Part shown: positions 16,571 through 25,288 of the stretch, in pieces
Position numbering within the stretch: position 1 is the stretch's first letter
Layout: the number at the start of each line of letters is the position of its first letter
DNA from: Actinomycetota bacterium
Lineage (GTDB): Bacteria; Actinomycetota; Actinomycetes; Actinomycetales; Dermatophilaceae
NCBI GenBank assembly: GCA_020161845.1
Contig: JAIUNK010000027.1
Location: 1 to 59,556 of the forward strand
Direction of reading: 5' to 3'
Length of the DNA: 59,556 bases
The notes under the pieces: generated by a model
The model's database searches: none
The model's input: the letters and a program-made list of their open reading frames with translations, nothing else
Told to the model about the DNA's origin: nothing
Position numbers and translations under genes: made by a program

Positions 16571-17511
16571 TGACCTCCGCATCGGCGCTCACCCGTGTGC
16601 TGGCCCGGATCACGGCCCGGGATTCGACTGGGGAGGTCGCCGGGCGCCTGGCCGGTGTGGGGGTGCCGGTGTTCCCGTGCGTGCCCGGCGGCAAGCGACC
16701 GCTGACCGCGCATGGGTTCCACGACGCCACCACCGACCCCGGCCGGGTCGTGGCGTGGTGGCGTGAGCACCCGACGGCGAACCTCGCCGTCCCGACCGGT
16801 GCCGCGTCCGGGCTGGTGGTGGTCGATGTCGATGTCCACGGCCTGGTCGATGGGTATCGGGCGTTCGAGCGTGCCGAGCGGGCGGGGCTGGTGTCGGGGT
16901 GGCAACTGGTGGTGGCGACGCCCTCGGGTGGGATGCACGCCTACTACCGGGCCCCACCGGACCGGGTGCAGCGGTCGTGGCAGGCCGCGCGGTCCGGGAT
17001 CGATTTCCGCGGGGACGGCGGGTACATCGTCGTCCCACCCTCGACCCTGCCCACGAACGACGGCTCTGGCGGCTACCGGGTGCGACGGGTCGTCGCCGGG
17101 GCGTGCTCGGAGCTGGATGCCGACCGGCTCCGGGAGTTCCTCGACCCCCGCCCCGCCCCCACCCGGAGACCGGACCCGGGTGCGGAGCGGTCGGTGGAGG
17201 TGTCCCGGTTGGCGGCGTGGGTCGCCGCGCGGCAGGAAGGGGAACGCAACCGGGGCCTGTTCTGGGCCGCGTGCCGACTGGCCGAGAACAACATCGCGGC
17301 CGCGGACGCCTTGGACGTGCTCACCGCCCCGGCCGCGCAGGCGGGACTGGGTGAGCGCGAGATCACCGCTACCGTTCGCTCCGCCTACCGCACCGTCCAC
17401 CCCCCACCCCAGACCTCCTCGCGCAGCTACGACGTTTCGTCACAGTCGATGGTCGGGTGGTTCAGCCGGGACGCGTCGGTGCGGTCGCCTTCGGTGCGGG
17501 GGCTGTCATGA
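16570..17511 (+). CDS. Bifunctional DNA primase/polymerase (prim-pol)
   Basis: A 313-residue archaeo-eukaryotic primase-type protein. Seen: PVFPCVPGGKRPL near the N-terminus, the metal-binding DxD in VVVDVDVHG, GGMHAYYR and GIDFRGDGGYIVVPPS, all hallmarks of the prim-pol fold. The C-terminal part (EGERNRGLFWAACRLAE) resembles the helical region often following prim-pol on plasmids and ICEs. It probably primes complementary strand synthesis after transfer or replicates the excised circle. Its start overlaps ardC (TGATG), and its stop overlaps the DUF2637 gene. Confidence 0.85.
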   Translation: MTSASALTRVLARITARDSTGEVAGRLAGVGVPVFPCVPGGKRPLTAHGFHDATTDPGRVVAWWREHPTANLAVPTGAASGLVVVDVDVHGLVDGYRAFERAERAGLVSGWQLVVATPSGGMHAYYRAPPDRVQRSWQAARSGIDFRGDGGYIVVPPSTLPTNDGSGGYRVRRVVAGACSELDADRLREFLDPRPAPTRRPDPGAERSVEVSRLAAWVAARQEGERNRGLFWAACRLAENNIAAADALDVLTAPAAQAGLGEREITATVRSAYRTVHPPPQTSSRSYDVSSQSMVGWFSRDASVRSPSVRGLS

Positions 17512-18293
17512 CCGCCCCTGCCAGCAGCGAGCAGCGCAGTCGGCGCTGGGCGGTGCGTACCGCGGTGGCCGGGACGGTGCTTATCGCTGCCGGCGCGTTC
17601 TGGCTGTCGTTCACCGCGCTGGCGGACCTGGCGGCCCGGTCGGGAGTCGGCGGTGGGCAGGCGTGGGCGTGGCCGCTGATCGTCGACGGCATCATCGTGG
17701 TGGCCACCGTCGCCGTGGTCGCCCTGGCCGGGCAGCGGTCGGCATGGTACCCGTGGGCCCTGCTGATCGGCGGGGCCGCGGTGTCGGTGACTGCCAACTC
17801 CCTGCACGCCGTCGTCGCCGCCGATGCCGACGTGCCCGGCGTGCTGGCCGCCGCCGTCGCGGCAGTCCCACCGGTAGTGCTGCTGGCGATCACCCACCTG
17901 ACCGTCATCCTCACCCGGGCACACCGGATCACCGACACGCCCGTCTGTGTCGACACCGTGCCCGATGACCTGGCCATCGCAGACGCCGGGCGGGATGCGA
18001 TACCGGCACCGCGAACCGAGCCCGCGGCACAGACCCCGCAAGACGTCACCGCGCCGGCGGAGATTGCGCCCGCGGTGAGCTTCGATCCGGGGCCGGTACC
18101 GGTCGAGGAGAGCGATGAACGGCCCAGTATCCGGGTCACGGATCGGCGTGACCGGGCGGCACAGCTTCGCGGGCAGGGGTGGACGAACCGGAAGATCGCC
18201 CGGGAACTGGGTGTGCATCCCTCCACGGTGGGCCGCTGGTTCACCGCCGCGCACCTGCTCGACAGCACCGATGACGAGGAGGCAACCCCATGA
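17508..18293 (+). CDS. DUF2637 membrane protein with C-terminal HTH
   Basis: A 261-residue protein. The N-terminal half has four hydrophobic segments (around TVLIAAGAFWLSFTALADLA, AWPLIVDGIIVVATVAVVAL, WALLIGGAAVSVTANSLHAV and VPPVVLLAITHLTVIL), the layout of DUF2637/SpdA-type spread proteins of actinobacterial plasmids. The C-terminus adds a helix-turn-helix GWTNRKIARELGVHPSTVGRWF. A membrane-tethered DNA-binding protein could anchor element DNA or the transfer complex; this is inference. ATG 17508 overlaps the prim-pol stop. Confidence 0.8.
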   Translation: MTAPASSEQRSRRWAVRTAVAGTVLIAAGAFWLSFTALADLAARSGVGGGQAWAWPLIVDGIIVVATVAVVALAGQRSAWYPWALLIGGAAVSVTANSLHAVVAADADVPGVLAAAVAAVPPVVLLAITHLTVILTRAHRITDTPVCVDTVPDDLAIADAGRDAIPAPRTEPAAQTPQDVTAPAEIAPAVSFDPGPVPVEESDERPSIRVTDRRDRAAQLRGQGWTNRKIARELGVHPSTVGRWFTAAHLLDSTDDEEATP

Positions 18294-18709
18294 CCACCAA
18301 CCACGACCACGACCTCGGCCGCCCCGGAAACGTCGAGCGAGTCCGCGAACCGGACCCCACGCATCCGACACCCGAGACGGCGGTAGAGACGACCGAGGCG
18401 CCGGACGCGATCCGGGCGGCACGGGACTCCCTCCGGCCTGGACCCGCGTCGCGGGCATCTGCTGTAGAGCCTCGACGGGGGCGGGGGGTGGAGTGGGTGC
18501 GGCCCACCGACCTCATCGCCCGCCACGGGGCGAGCCTGGCCGGGCGAGGTATTGACTTCGAGGTCGAGCTGGCCCGCCGCACTCGCACCCCGATCACCGC
18601 CGGTGCCCGGCAGCTGGGTGAGCGGGCCCGCCGGCTGCCGCCGCTGTCGGCGTTCGGCCGCAGCAGCAGCGCCCAGACCGCTCCGTCACCCCGGGTCGGG
18701 ATGAGCTGA
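18290..18709 (+). CDS. Hypothetical protein of the transfer operon
   Basis: A 139-residue protein overlapping the DUF2637 gene by 4 bases. It has an acidic, low-complexity N-terminus and a C-terminal part containing WVRPTDLIARHGASLAGRGIDFE and an Arg-rich stretch. No known domain is recognised. Its place between DUF2637 and ParB-like genes and the coupled start suggest a role in element maintenance or transfer, but nothing in the sequence shows which. Confidence 0.65.
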   Translation: MTTNHDHDLGRPGNVERVREPDPTHPTPETAVETTEAPDAIRAARDSLRPGPASRASAVEPRRGRGVEWVRPTDLIARHGASLAGRGIDFEVELARRTRTPITAGARQLGERARRLPPLSAFGRSSSAQTAPSPRVGMS

Positions 18710-18801
18710 GGAAGGGGTGGCAAGCGATGCGCACGCACGTCCGGGCCCACAGCGGTGCTGGGGACGGCGTGCGCACCTGCTTGTCAGGAGGTGCCCCGAC
18801 C

Positions 18802-19689
18802 ATGACCGAGAACACCCACCTGGTGCCCGCCGCACCGCCCACCGGCGGCGAGGACTTCACCACCGGTGAGGGCCTGCGCGCGCTGCTGCACCGGCTCCAC
18901 CGGGCCGGGCAGGGCGCCTGGCAGCATGACCCGTATGCAGCGGCACTGATGGCGTACACCGCGCAGAAGTACGCGCCGCTGGCCCGCAAGTACCGGCTGG
19001 ACCCGTGGGAGGCCGCCTCGGCGGCGTTCGACGTGATGCGCACCCGAGCCGCCCGTACCGCACGGGACCCGTGGGCGGTGATCACCCACGCGGTGCGGAT
19101 CACCTGCATCTTCGAAGACCGCGCCCAAGGCCTGCTGTGCTCGGTCCACCAAGCCCGCCGCCCCCACGTGTCGGCCTTCCACGACCCGGAACGGTTCTCC
19201 GACCGGGAAACCCCGCTGACCGACTACCACCCCGCCTTCCACATCCCCGCCACCACGGAGTCACCGGCATCGGAGCAGGCCAGTACCACGGCAGGTTCGG
19301 CGGTCGTGGACGCGATCGCGCTGTTCACGCTCCTGGACTGGCCACCCGACACCGCCCGGGCCGCGGTCGAACACGTGTGTACAGCGCTCACCCGGGCGGG
19401 CACCCGCCCGGGCGCCTACGAGGCGCTGCGCCGGGACAAGCATGCCCGCGCCCTGCTCGACCTGCCCGGCCACTCCTGGACCGGCCTGTTACGGGCCCTG
19501 CTGGGCCACCCGAACCCCGCCTACCGTGCCACCGGCACCGGCCGCGGGGTGCTGCTGCGGCTGCTGATCGGCGAGACCCTGACCGGGCTGCTGCGCGACG
19601 ACGACCTCGTGCTCGCGATCTGTCTCGCCGCGCCACGACACCGCCGCAACCACAACCCTGCCGAGCAGCCCGACCGAGACGGTGCGTGA
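18802..19689 (+). CDS. Hypothetical ICE protein, possibly sigma-like or helical
   Basis: A 295-residue soluble protein starting MTENTHLVPAAPP. It has a helical region with AALMAYTAQKYAPLARKYRLDPWEAASAAFDVM that faintly recalls sigma-factor region 2 (KYRLDPWEAASAAFDV), but no recognisable region 4 follows. ATG 18802 is chosen because AGGAGG lies at 18786-18791; an upstream ATG at 18727 is also in frame. Its TGA overlaps the ATG of the ParB-like gene. I do not recognise a family. Confidence 0.65.
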   Translation: MTENTHLVPAAPPTGGEDFTTGEGLRALLHRLHRAGQGAWQHDPYAAALMAYTAQKYAPLARKYRLDPWEAASAAFDVMRTRAARTARDPWAVITHAVRITCIFEDRAQGLLCSVHQARRPHVSAFHDPERFSDRETPLTDYHPAFHIPATTESPASEQASTTAGSAVVDAIALFTLLDWPPDTARAAVEHVCTALTRAGTRPGAYEALRRDKHARALLDLPGHSWTGLLRALLGHPNPAYRATGTGRGVLLRLLIGETLTGLLRDDDLVLAICLAAPRHRRNHNPAEQPDRDGA

Positions 19690-20699
19690 TGAGCGCGCCG
19701 GCCGGGTTCGTCGAACTGGATCGCACCGTCACCTCGATCCAGGTCGGCACACGCCACCGCACCGAGCTGGGGGACATCGACGCGCTGGCCGCCTCCATCG
19801 CCCGCGACGGCCTGCTGCAACCGATCACCATCACCCCCGACGGGGTCCTGGTGTGCGGGGCCCGGCGGTTGGCCGCGATCCGCACGCTCGGCTGGAAAAC
19901 CGTCAACGTGTGGGTCCGCTCCGGCATCTCCGACCGTCTCGGCCACCTGCTGGCCGAACAAGACGACAACGTCCTGCACAAACCGTTGACCCAGCTCGAA
20001 GCCGCCGCCCTGTACCGGGAACTTAAACAGGTGATGGCCGAAGACGCCGCCCGCCGGCAGGCCGCGACCCGGTTCAGCACCGATCACCAGCCCGGAGACG
20101 ACGGTGCGGGACAGTTTCCCCCACCGTCCGACCAGGGCCGGGCCAGCGAGCAAGCCGCCCGGATGATCCCCGGCGCCGCGTCCTACAAGACCCTGGACAA
20201 GATCAGCTACCTCCACCAGCTCGCCGACGACCCCGCCCAACCCGACGAGCTGCGCCAGCAGGCCACGACCGCGCTGGAACGCATCGACGCCGGCCACCCC
20301 GTCGACCCGCTCTACCGCCCCCTCCGAGAGCTGGCCGAGACCGCGCGCGGTGACCGCGACGCCGACCTGCACCAGCTCGCCGCCGACGCCCTGGCCCGAG
20401 TCAAGGCCACGACACGCAAGACACGCCGGCCGCGGCCCACCCCGCCGCCGGGTCCGGCTGAGGGTGAGCCGGTGCGGTATCCGGTGCGCGCATTCGTGCT
20501 GACCTGGACCGAACTGGTCGACTGGTGGACCCACTACGACCTCGACCAGCTCGCCGCCGAACTGACCGACGAGCAGATCGACTCCTTCCTCGCCACCGCG
20601 GACGGGACCAGCCGATTCGCCAAAGAGTTGCGGGCCGCCATCGACCGACGCACCAGCACCGAGGCCGGCTCGTCGCGCGGGCACCTGCGCGCCCTCTGA
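19689..20699 (+). CDS. ParB-like N-terminal domain protein
   Basis: A 336-residue protein. The ParB/Srx-type domain is near the N-terminus: IDALAASIARDGLLQPITIT followed by the GERR-like CGARRLAAIRTLGW. A helical middle part (KPLTQLEAAALYRELKQVMAEDA) fits the DNA-binding region of ParB-type proteins. No parA-like ATPase is adjacent, so it may act alone in gene control or stabilise the excised element. The start overlaps the previous stop. Confidence 0.8.
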   Translation: MSAPAGFVELDRTVTSIQVGTRHRTELGDIDALAASIARDGLLQPITITPDGVLVCGARRLAAIRTLGWKTVNVWVRSGISDRLGHLLAEQDDNVLHKPLTQLEAAALYRELKQVMAEDAARRQAATRFSTDHQPGDDGAGQFPPPSDQGRASEQAARMIPGAASYKTLDKISYLHQLADDPAQPDELRQQATTALERIDAGHPVDPLYRPLRELAETARGDRDADLHQLAADALARVKATTRKTRRPRPTPPPGPAEGEPVRYPVRAFVLTWTELVDWWTHYDLDQLAAELTDEQIDSFLATADGTSRFAKELRAAIDRRTSTEAGSSRGHLRAL

Positions 20700-20738
20700 C
20701 CCCGGGCGCCCCCGGGGGTGGCGGTGCACCTACCCGGC

Positions 20739-21428
20739 ATGCAGACTCCCGACCGTTTCACCACCCGCCACCGACTGTTCGCAGCACTCGCCGCTGCCGT
20801 GGTCGTGCTCGTGCTCGCCGGGATCGGCGCCTACGGCCTGATCACCGGAGCACCCACCAGCCCCCAGCCCGGCAACGACGCCAGCAGCGGACCGGGACCA
20901 GAGGTCACCGAGCCCGCCGATCCCGCGCCCACCCAGACACCCCGCCTGCCCGTCGTGGAGGCCTCGGCGGACCCCGAGACGTTCGCGCACAACGTCGCCG
21001 AGGCGCTGTTCGGGTGGGACACCGCCAGCAGGTTCATGCCGCTGGACTACACCTCCGTGATCCTGGCGGTGGGTGACCCCTCCGGCGCCGAGCAGGCCGG
21101 GCTCGCCGCCGACATCGCCACCTACCTGCCGAGCCGGGAAGCGTGGGTCGAGCTGCGCCACTACGGCACCACCCAGCACCTCACCATCGAGGACGTGTTC
21201 GTGCCGCAGGCGTGGGACACGGCGATGGAACAGGCCCGGCCCGGCCAGCTCGCCGAAGGCACCGTCGCGTACACGATCGAAGGCACCCGCCACCGTGACG
21301 GAACCTGGAACGGCCAGCCCGTCAACTCGCAGCACCCGGTGACGTTCACCGTGTTCCTCGTCTGCGCCCCCAGCTACGACACCTGCCATCTGCTGCGGCT
21401 CTCCAAGCTCGACAACCCCCTGCACTGA
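20739..21428 (+). CDS. Membrane-anchored exported protein of the T4SS cluster
   Basis: A 229-residue protein (229 aa from ATG 20739; GTG 20718 is an alternative). It has one N-terminal membrane anchor (LFAALAAAVVVLVLAGIGAYGLI), a Pro/Thr-rich linker and an extracytoplasmic domain of about 150 residues ending in two Cys (VCAPSYDTCHLL) that could form a disulphide. Its position just before the wall hydrolase and its topology resemble VirB8/TcpC-type channel proteins with an NTF2-like fold, but sequence similarity is not evident by eye. Confidence 0.65.
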   Translation: MQTPDRFTTRHRLFAALAAAVVVLVLAGIGAYGLITGAPTSPQPGNDASSGPGPEVTEPADPAPTQTPRLPVVEASADPETFAHNVAEALFGWDTASRFMPLDYTSVILAVGDPSGAEQAGLAADIATYLPSREAWVELRHYGTTQHLTIEDVFVPQAWDTAMEQARPGQLAEGTVAYTIEGTRHRDGTWNGQPVNSQHPVTFTVFLVCAPSYDTCHLLRLSKLDNPLH

Positions 21429-21441
21429 GCGGGGGCGTGTC

Positions 21442-23073
21442 GTGTTGAAGAAGCTCATCATCGCCGCTCTCACCGCGGTGCTGCTCGGCCCGACCGCCGG
21501 GCTGATCGGCGTCGGTCTGGTGATGAACCCGGCCGCCTCTGCCACCTGCACGAACGTCACCGTCGGCGAGGTTCCCGACTCGTTGACCGTGAACACCGCC
21601 AACGGTGAGACCTTCACGCTGAACCACGCTCAGCTGACGCATGCAGCCACCATCATCGAGACCGGGGGTGGCATCGACGGGGTGACCCGCGACGCGCTGG
21701 TGATCGCGCTGATGGCGGCACTGACCGAATCCACGCTCCGACAGCTCGCGAACACCTCCACCTACCCGGAGTCCGGGGACTATCCCCACGACGGGGACGG
21801 CTCCGACCATGACTCCCTGGGCCTGTTCCAGATGCGCCCCCAGTCCGGGTGGGGCACCGTCGCCGAGCTGATGGACCCCGTCTACCAAGCGCGGGCGTTC
21901 TTCGGCGGACCCACCGGCCCCAACCACCCGAGCCCCAGAGGGCTGCTGGACATCCCCGGCTGGGAACAGATGGACAAGGGCGAGGCCGCCCAAGCCGTCG
22001 AAGCCTCCGCCTACCCCGACCGGTACCGCAACTACGAGCCCGTCGCCGAGACCATCCTGACCACCCTCACCACGGGACCGAACACAGCAGCAGGTACCAC
22101 CGCCGCGGCAGCGGTGCAGACGGTCGCGGCCGAATCCTCCCGGGTGGTGTTCCCGGTGCCGGAAGGCGCCTGGGTGCTCACCAGCGACTACGGGCCAAGG
22201 GTCCACCCGATCACCGGGGAGAGCTCGTTCCACACCGGCACCGACTTCGCCGCCCCCGACGGCACCCCGATCCTCGCCGCCGCCGACGGCACCGTCACCG
22301 TCGCCGAGTTCTCCGGCGGCTACGGCGGTCTGATCGTCATCGAGCACCAGATCGACGGACAAACGGTCGCAACCGCCTACGCACACATGTGGGACCACGG
22401 CATCCACGTCACCGCCGGCGACCAGGTCACCGCCGGGCAGCACATCGGCGACATCGGCTCGGCGGGCAACAGCACCGGCCCGCACCTGCACTTCGAGGTC
22501 CGCACCGGTGGCACCGACGGAGCCCACACCGACCCCGCCGCCTGGCTCAACGCGCACGACGCCGCCGACCTGCCCGAACCACAGACCGGTACCCCGGCTG
22601 GTTGCGACCCCGGCACGACACCGCCCGGCGGTGAGCCGGGCCCGTTCGAGGGGGACCCGGACACACTGGTGGACGACCCCACCAGCGGCGGTCAGATCAC
22701 CGGACGGATGCTGCACCTCTACACCCAGGCCGGTGCGGCGTTCCCCGACACCTCCTGGGCCTGCTACTCACCCCGGCCCGGCACGCGCTCGGAGCACCCT
22801 CTCGGTCGGGCCTGTGACCTCACTTTCGGCAACGCCATCGGCCACCACCCGACCCCCGCCCAGCTCGAAGCCGGGTGGGCGGTGACGAACTGGATGAAGG
22901 ACCACGCCGAGCCCCTGGGCGTGGAATACCTGATCTGGCAAGGCCGAATCTGGTCGCTTGCTCGCGACGCTGAGGGGTGGCGGGACTACACCGGCGGCGG
23001 CATGCACGACCCCGACGACATCACCGGCGGCCACTACGACCACCTGCACATCACCGTCCGGTCCAGGAGCTGA
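21442..23073 (+). CDS. Secreted cell-wall hydrolase with M23 peptidase domain
   Basis: A 543-residue protein with a signal peptide (LIIAALTAVLLGPTAGLIGV). The first domain is lysozyme-like/transglycosylase-like (ALTESTLRQLAN, then SLGLFQMRPQSGWGT). The second is a complete M23 peptidase with FHTGTDFAAPDG and PHLHFEVRTGG zinc motifs. The third, C-terminal domain has SEHPLGRACDLTF and YDHLHITVR, a second His/Asp metallopeptidase-like set. It would open peptidoglycan for the conjugation channel. GTG 21442 is used as start. Three hydrolase-like domains in one chain is notable. Confidence 0.85.
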   Translation: MLKKLIIAALTAVLLGPTAGLIGVGLVMNPAASATCTNVTVGEVPDSLTVNTANGETFTLNHAQLTHAATIIETGGGIDGVTRDALVIALMAALTESTLRQLANTSTYPESGDYPHDGDGSDHDSLGLFQMRPQSGWGTVAELMDPVYQARAFFGGPTGPNHPSPRGLLDIPGWEQMDKGEAAQAVEASAYPDRYRNYEPVAETILTTLTTGPNTAAGTTAAAAVQTVAAESSRVVFPVPEGAWVLTSDYGPRVHPITGESSFHTGTDFAAPDGTPILAAADGTVTVAEFSGGYGGLIVIEHQIDGQTVATAYAHMWDHGIHVTAGDQVTAGQHIGDIGSAGNSTGPHLHFEVRTGGTDGAHTDPAAWLNAHDAADLPEPQTGTPAGCDPGTTPPGGEPGPFEGDPDTLVDDPTSGGQITGRMLHLYTQAGAAFPDTSWACYSPRPGTRSEHPLGRACDLTFGNAIGHHPTPAQLEAGWAVTNWMKDHAEPLGVEYLIWQGRIWSLARDAEGWRDYTGGGMHDPDDITGGHYDHLHITVRSRS

Positions 23074-23080
23074 GCGGGGC

Positions 23081-23347
23081 ATGGACGTCTTCCCCGACTT
23101 CAACGGAATCGGCGGCACCGAGGCCCTGCGGGCGGTGATCGGGGCGTTGCTGACGTTCGTGCTCATCACCGCCGTCCTGATGCTGATCATCTCCGCCCTG
23201 GTCTGGGCCATCGCCGCCGCGAACGGCAACTACAGCGCCGCCACCAAGGGCCGCACCGGGGTCCTGGTCGCCCTCGGTGCCGCGATCCTCGCCGGCGCCG
23301 GCGTGGCGTGGATGAACTGGCTCATCGCCCTCGGCCAGCACCTTTGA
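23081..23347 (+). CDS. DUF6112-like two-TM protein, pilin-like (copy 1)
   Basis: An 88-residue protein with an N-terminal acidic segment (MDVFPDFNGIGGTEAL) and two hydrophobic helices (LTFVLITAVLMLIISALVWAI and VLVALGAAILAGAGVAWMNW) joined by a basic loop containing NGNYSAATKGRTG. Size, topology and position before a TrbL-like gene resemble VirB2/TrbC-type subunits. A second, homologous copy lies at 23471. ATG 23081 lies 7 bases after the hydrolase stop. Confidence 0.75.
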   Translation: MDVFPDFNGIGGTEALRAVIGALLTFVLITAVLMLIISALVWAIAAANGNYSAATKGRTGVLVALGAAILAGAGVAWMNWLIALGQHL

Positions 23348-23470
23348 CCCCACCGGCAGCGCCCACCCTCTGCCCTGACGACCCCTGGGGCTGGTCGGCG
23401 CACCTGGTGTGTGAACCCAACCGGGTTCCCCGCCCCACCGGGGGCGGGTTCCGTTCGTCAGGAGACCACC

Positions 23471-23779
23471 GTGTTCGAACTCATCACCGCTGCCCCGATC
23501 ATGCTCATGGAAGTCGACATCACGCCCAACGATGACGGCCTGCCCGGCATCGCCCAACTGCGCACCATCGTCGGCGCGGTCATGACCATCGGCCTGATCC
23601 TGTCCGTCCTGGCGCTGATCATCTCCGCCATCGTGTGGGGCTTCGGCGCCAACTCCTCCAACCCCCACCTCGCCGGCCGCGGCAAGATCGGCGTCCTCGT
23701 CTCCTGCGGGGCCGCAGTGCTCTGCGGCGCCGCCGTGACCCTGATCAACTTCTTCTGGGACGTCGGCCAGCAGGTCTGA
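23471..23779 (+). CDS. DUF6112-like two-TM protein, pilin-like (copy 2)
   Basis: A 102-residue paralogue of the protein at 23081. It shares the pattern G-I-x-x-L-R-x-(I/V)-I-G-A, two hydrophobic helices (MTIGLILSVLALIISAIVWGF and VLVSCGAAVLCGAAVTLINFF) and the same spacing, but has a longer N-terminus (VFELITAAPIMLMEVDIT). GTG 23471 is 6 bases after GGAGA. Two tandem copies suggest two distinct subunits of a channel or pilus, or a prepilin with its partner. Confidence 0.75.
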   Translation: MFELITAAPIMLMEVDITPNDDGLPGIAQLRTIVGAVMTIGLILSVLALIISAIVWGFGANSSNPHLAGRGKIGVLVSCGAAVLCGAAVTLINFFWDVGQQV

Positions 23780-23818
23780 CCCCACCCGCCGTCTCGACCC
23801 CGCTTGAAGGAGTGATTC

Positions 23819-25282
23819 GTGGTGGGTGTGTGCGATGTCCCCGTCATCTCGTCCGTGTGCGACACCGCCGGCGAAGCCGCCGCCTCCCTGGTGGCGGCAC
23901 CATTCGACTGGCTCGCCCAAGCCATGGGCGCCGCCGCCGGCTGGCTGTTCCAGGCCGTCTGGTCAGTGTTCGACACCACCACCCTCGTCGATATCACCCG
24001 TGCCGAGTACGTCGCGGTCTACAACCTGCTGTTTGGCATCGCCGTGTTCGTGATGCTGATCTTCTTCTGCCTCCAACTCATCACCGGCCTCATCCGCCGC
24101 GACCCCACTGCGCTGTCCCGTGCCGCCCTGGGACTGGCGAAGTCCGTGCTCGGCTCCTTCGTGGTCATCACCCTGACGGCGCTGCTGCTGGAGATCGTCG
24201 ACCAGCTCTGTGTCGGGATCATCCAAGCCGCCGGAGAGACCACCGAGTCCATGGGCGACAAGATCACCCTCCTGGCTGCGGGCCTGGTCGGCATCAACAT
24301 CGCCGCCCCCGGAGTGGGAGCGATCATCACCATCTTCCTCGGTGGTCTGGCGATCACCGCAGCGGCGATCGTGTGGCTATCCCTGCTGGTCCGCAAGGCG
24401 CTGCTCCTGGTAGCGATCGTGTTCGCCCCCCTGGCGTTCTCCGGCGCCTCCTGGGACGCCACCCGCGGGTGGATCAGCAAATGGGCGATGTTCGTCATCG
24501 CCCTCATCTGCTCCAAACTCGTCCTGGTCGTGATGTTCCTCGTCGCCATCACCCAGGTCTCGGCACCCATCGATGCCGACCTGTCCTCGATCAGCGACCC
24601 GCTGGCCGGGATTGTCCTGATGGCGATGGCCGCGTTCGCCCCCTACCTGACCTACAAGTTCATCAGCTTCATCGGCTTCGACATGTACCACGCGATCGGC
24701 TCCGAGCAAGACGCCAAACACGCCCTCAACCGACCCGTCCCCACCCCGACCAAACCGGCCGGCGACGGCCCCCAAAAGGTCCTCGACGGCAACACCAGCC
24801 GCGGCGACCCCGGCGGGGACGCCCCCAACGGCACCGGCCAGGGCGGCGGCAGCGGCGGCAAGACGCCGCCGCAACCGAAGACCTCACCACCCCAAGCAAC
24901 CGGGAGCGGGACGGGCGCCGCGGCAGGCACCAGCACCGCCGGAGGGTCCTCCGGAGCCGGAGCCGGACCGGGAGCTGGTGCTGGAGCCGGAGCGGCGGCG
25001 GGTCCGGTCGCGGCCGCGGTAGTCGCGGCGAAGGTCGCCAAGGACGCGGCAACCGCCGGGCCCAAGGCCGGCACGGCACTCGGTCACCAGGGCGAGACCG
25101 CCGCCGACAACGCCGGGCAGACCGGCGCCACACCGCCCCCGTCGTCGCCCCCGTACGCTCCGACCACGAAGGCTCCACCTCCGGCCGAGCCGAAGACACC
25201 GTCGGCGGGTCCCTCACATCCGGCACCACCTGCACCGAAGCCGGCCGGTCCGCCGGCACCCAAGCCGACCGAAACGGAGTGA
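23819..25282 (+). CDS. TrbL/VirB6-like conjugation channel protein
   Basis: A 487-residue polytopic membrane protein. About six hydrophobic segments are visible (for example YNLLFGIAVFVMLIFFCLQL, GSFVVITLTALLLEIV, AIITIFLGGLAITAAAIVWL and FVIALICSKLVLVVMFLVAI). A C-terminal cytoplasmic tail of about 190 residues is rich in Gly, Ala, Pro and Thr. This is the layout of TrbL/VirB6 proteins that line the inner-membrane pore. GTG 23819 follows GAAGGAG at 23805-23811. The low-complexity tail differs from the usual short tail and may be a flexible docking region. Confidence 0.8.
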   Translation: MVGVCDVPVISSVCDTAGEAAASLVAAPFDWLAQAMGAAAGWLFQAVWSVFDTTTLVDITRAEYVAVYNLLFGIAVFVMLIFFCLQLITGLIRRDPTALSRAALGLAKSVLGSFVVITLTALLLEIVDQLCVGIIQAAGETTESMGDKITLLAAGLVGINIAAPGVGAIITIFLGGLAITAAAIVWLSLLVRKALLLVAIVFAPLAFSGASWDATRGWISKWAMFVIALICSKLVLVVMFLVAITQVSAPIDADLSSISDPLAGIVLMAMAAFAPYLTYKFISFIGFDMYHAIGSEQDAKHALNRPVPTPTKPAGDGPQKVLDGNTSRGDPGGDAPNGTGQGGGSGGKTPPQPKTSPPQATGSGTGAAAGTSTAGGSSGAGAGPGAGAGAGAAAGPVAAAVVAAKVAKDAATAGPKAGTALGHQGETAADNAGQTGATPPPSSPPYAPTTKAPPPAEPKTPSAGPSHPAPPAPKPAGPPAPKPTETE

Positions 25283-25288
25283 CCCGTG

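Noticed and set aside
18241-21617. Several long antisense frames in the transfer region
   Set aside because: Coupled start/stop overlaps and recognisable domains all lie on the plus strand.
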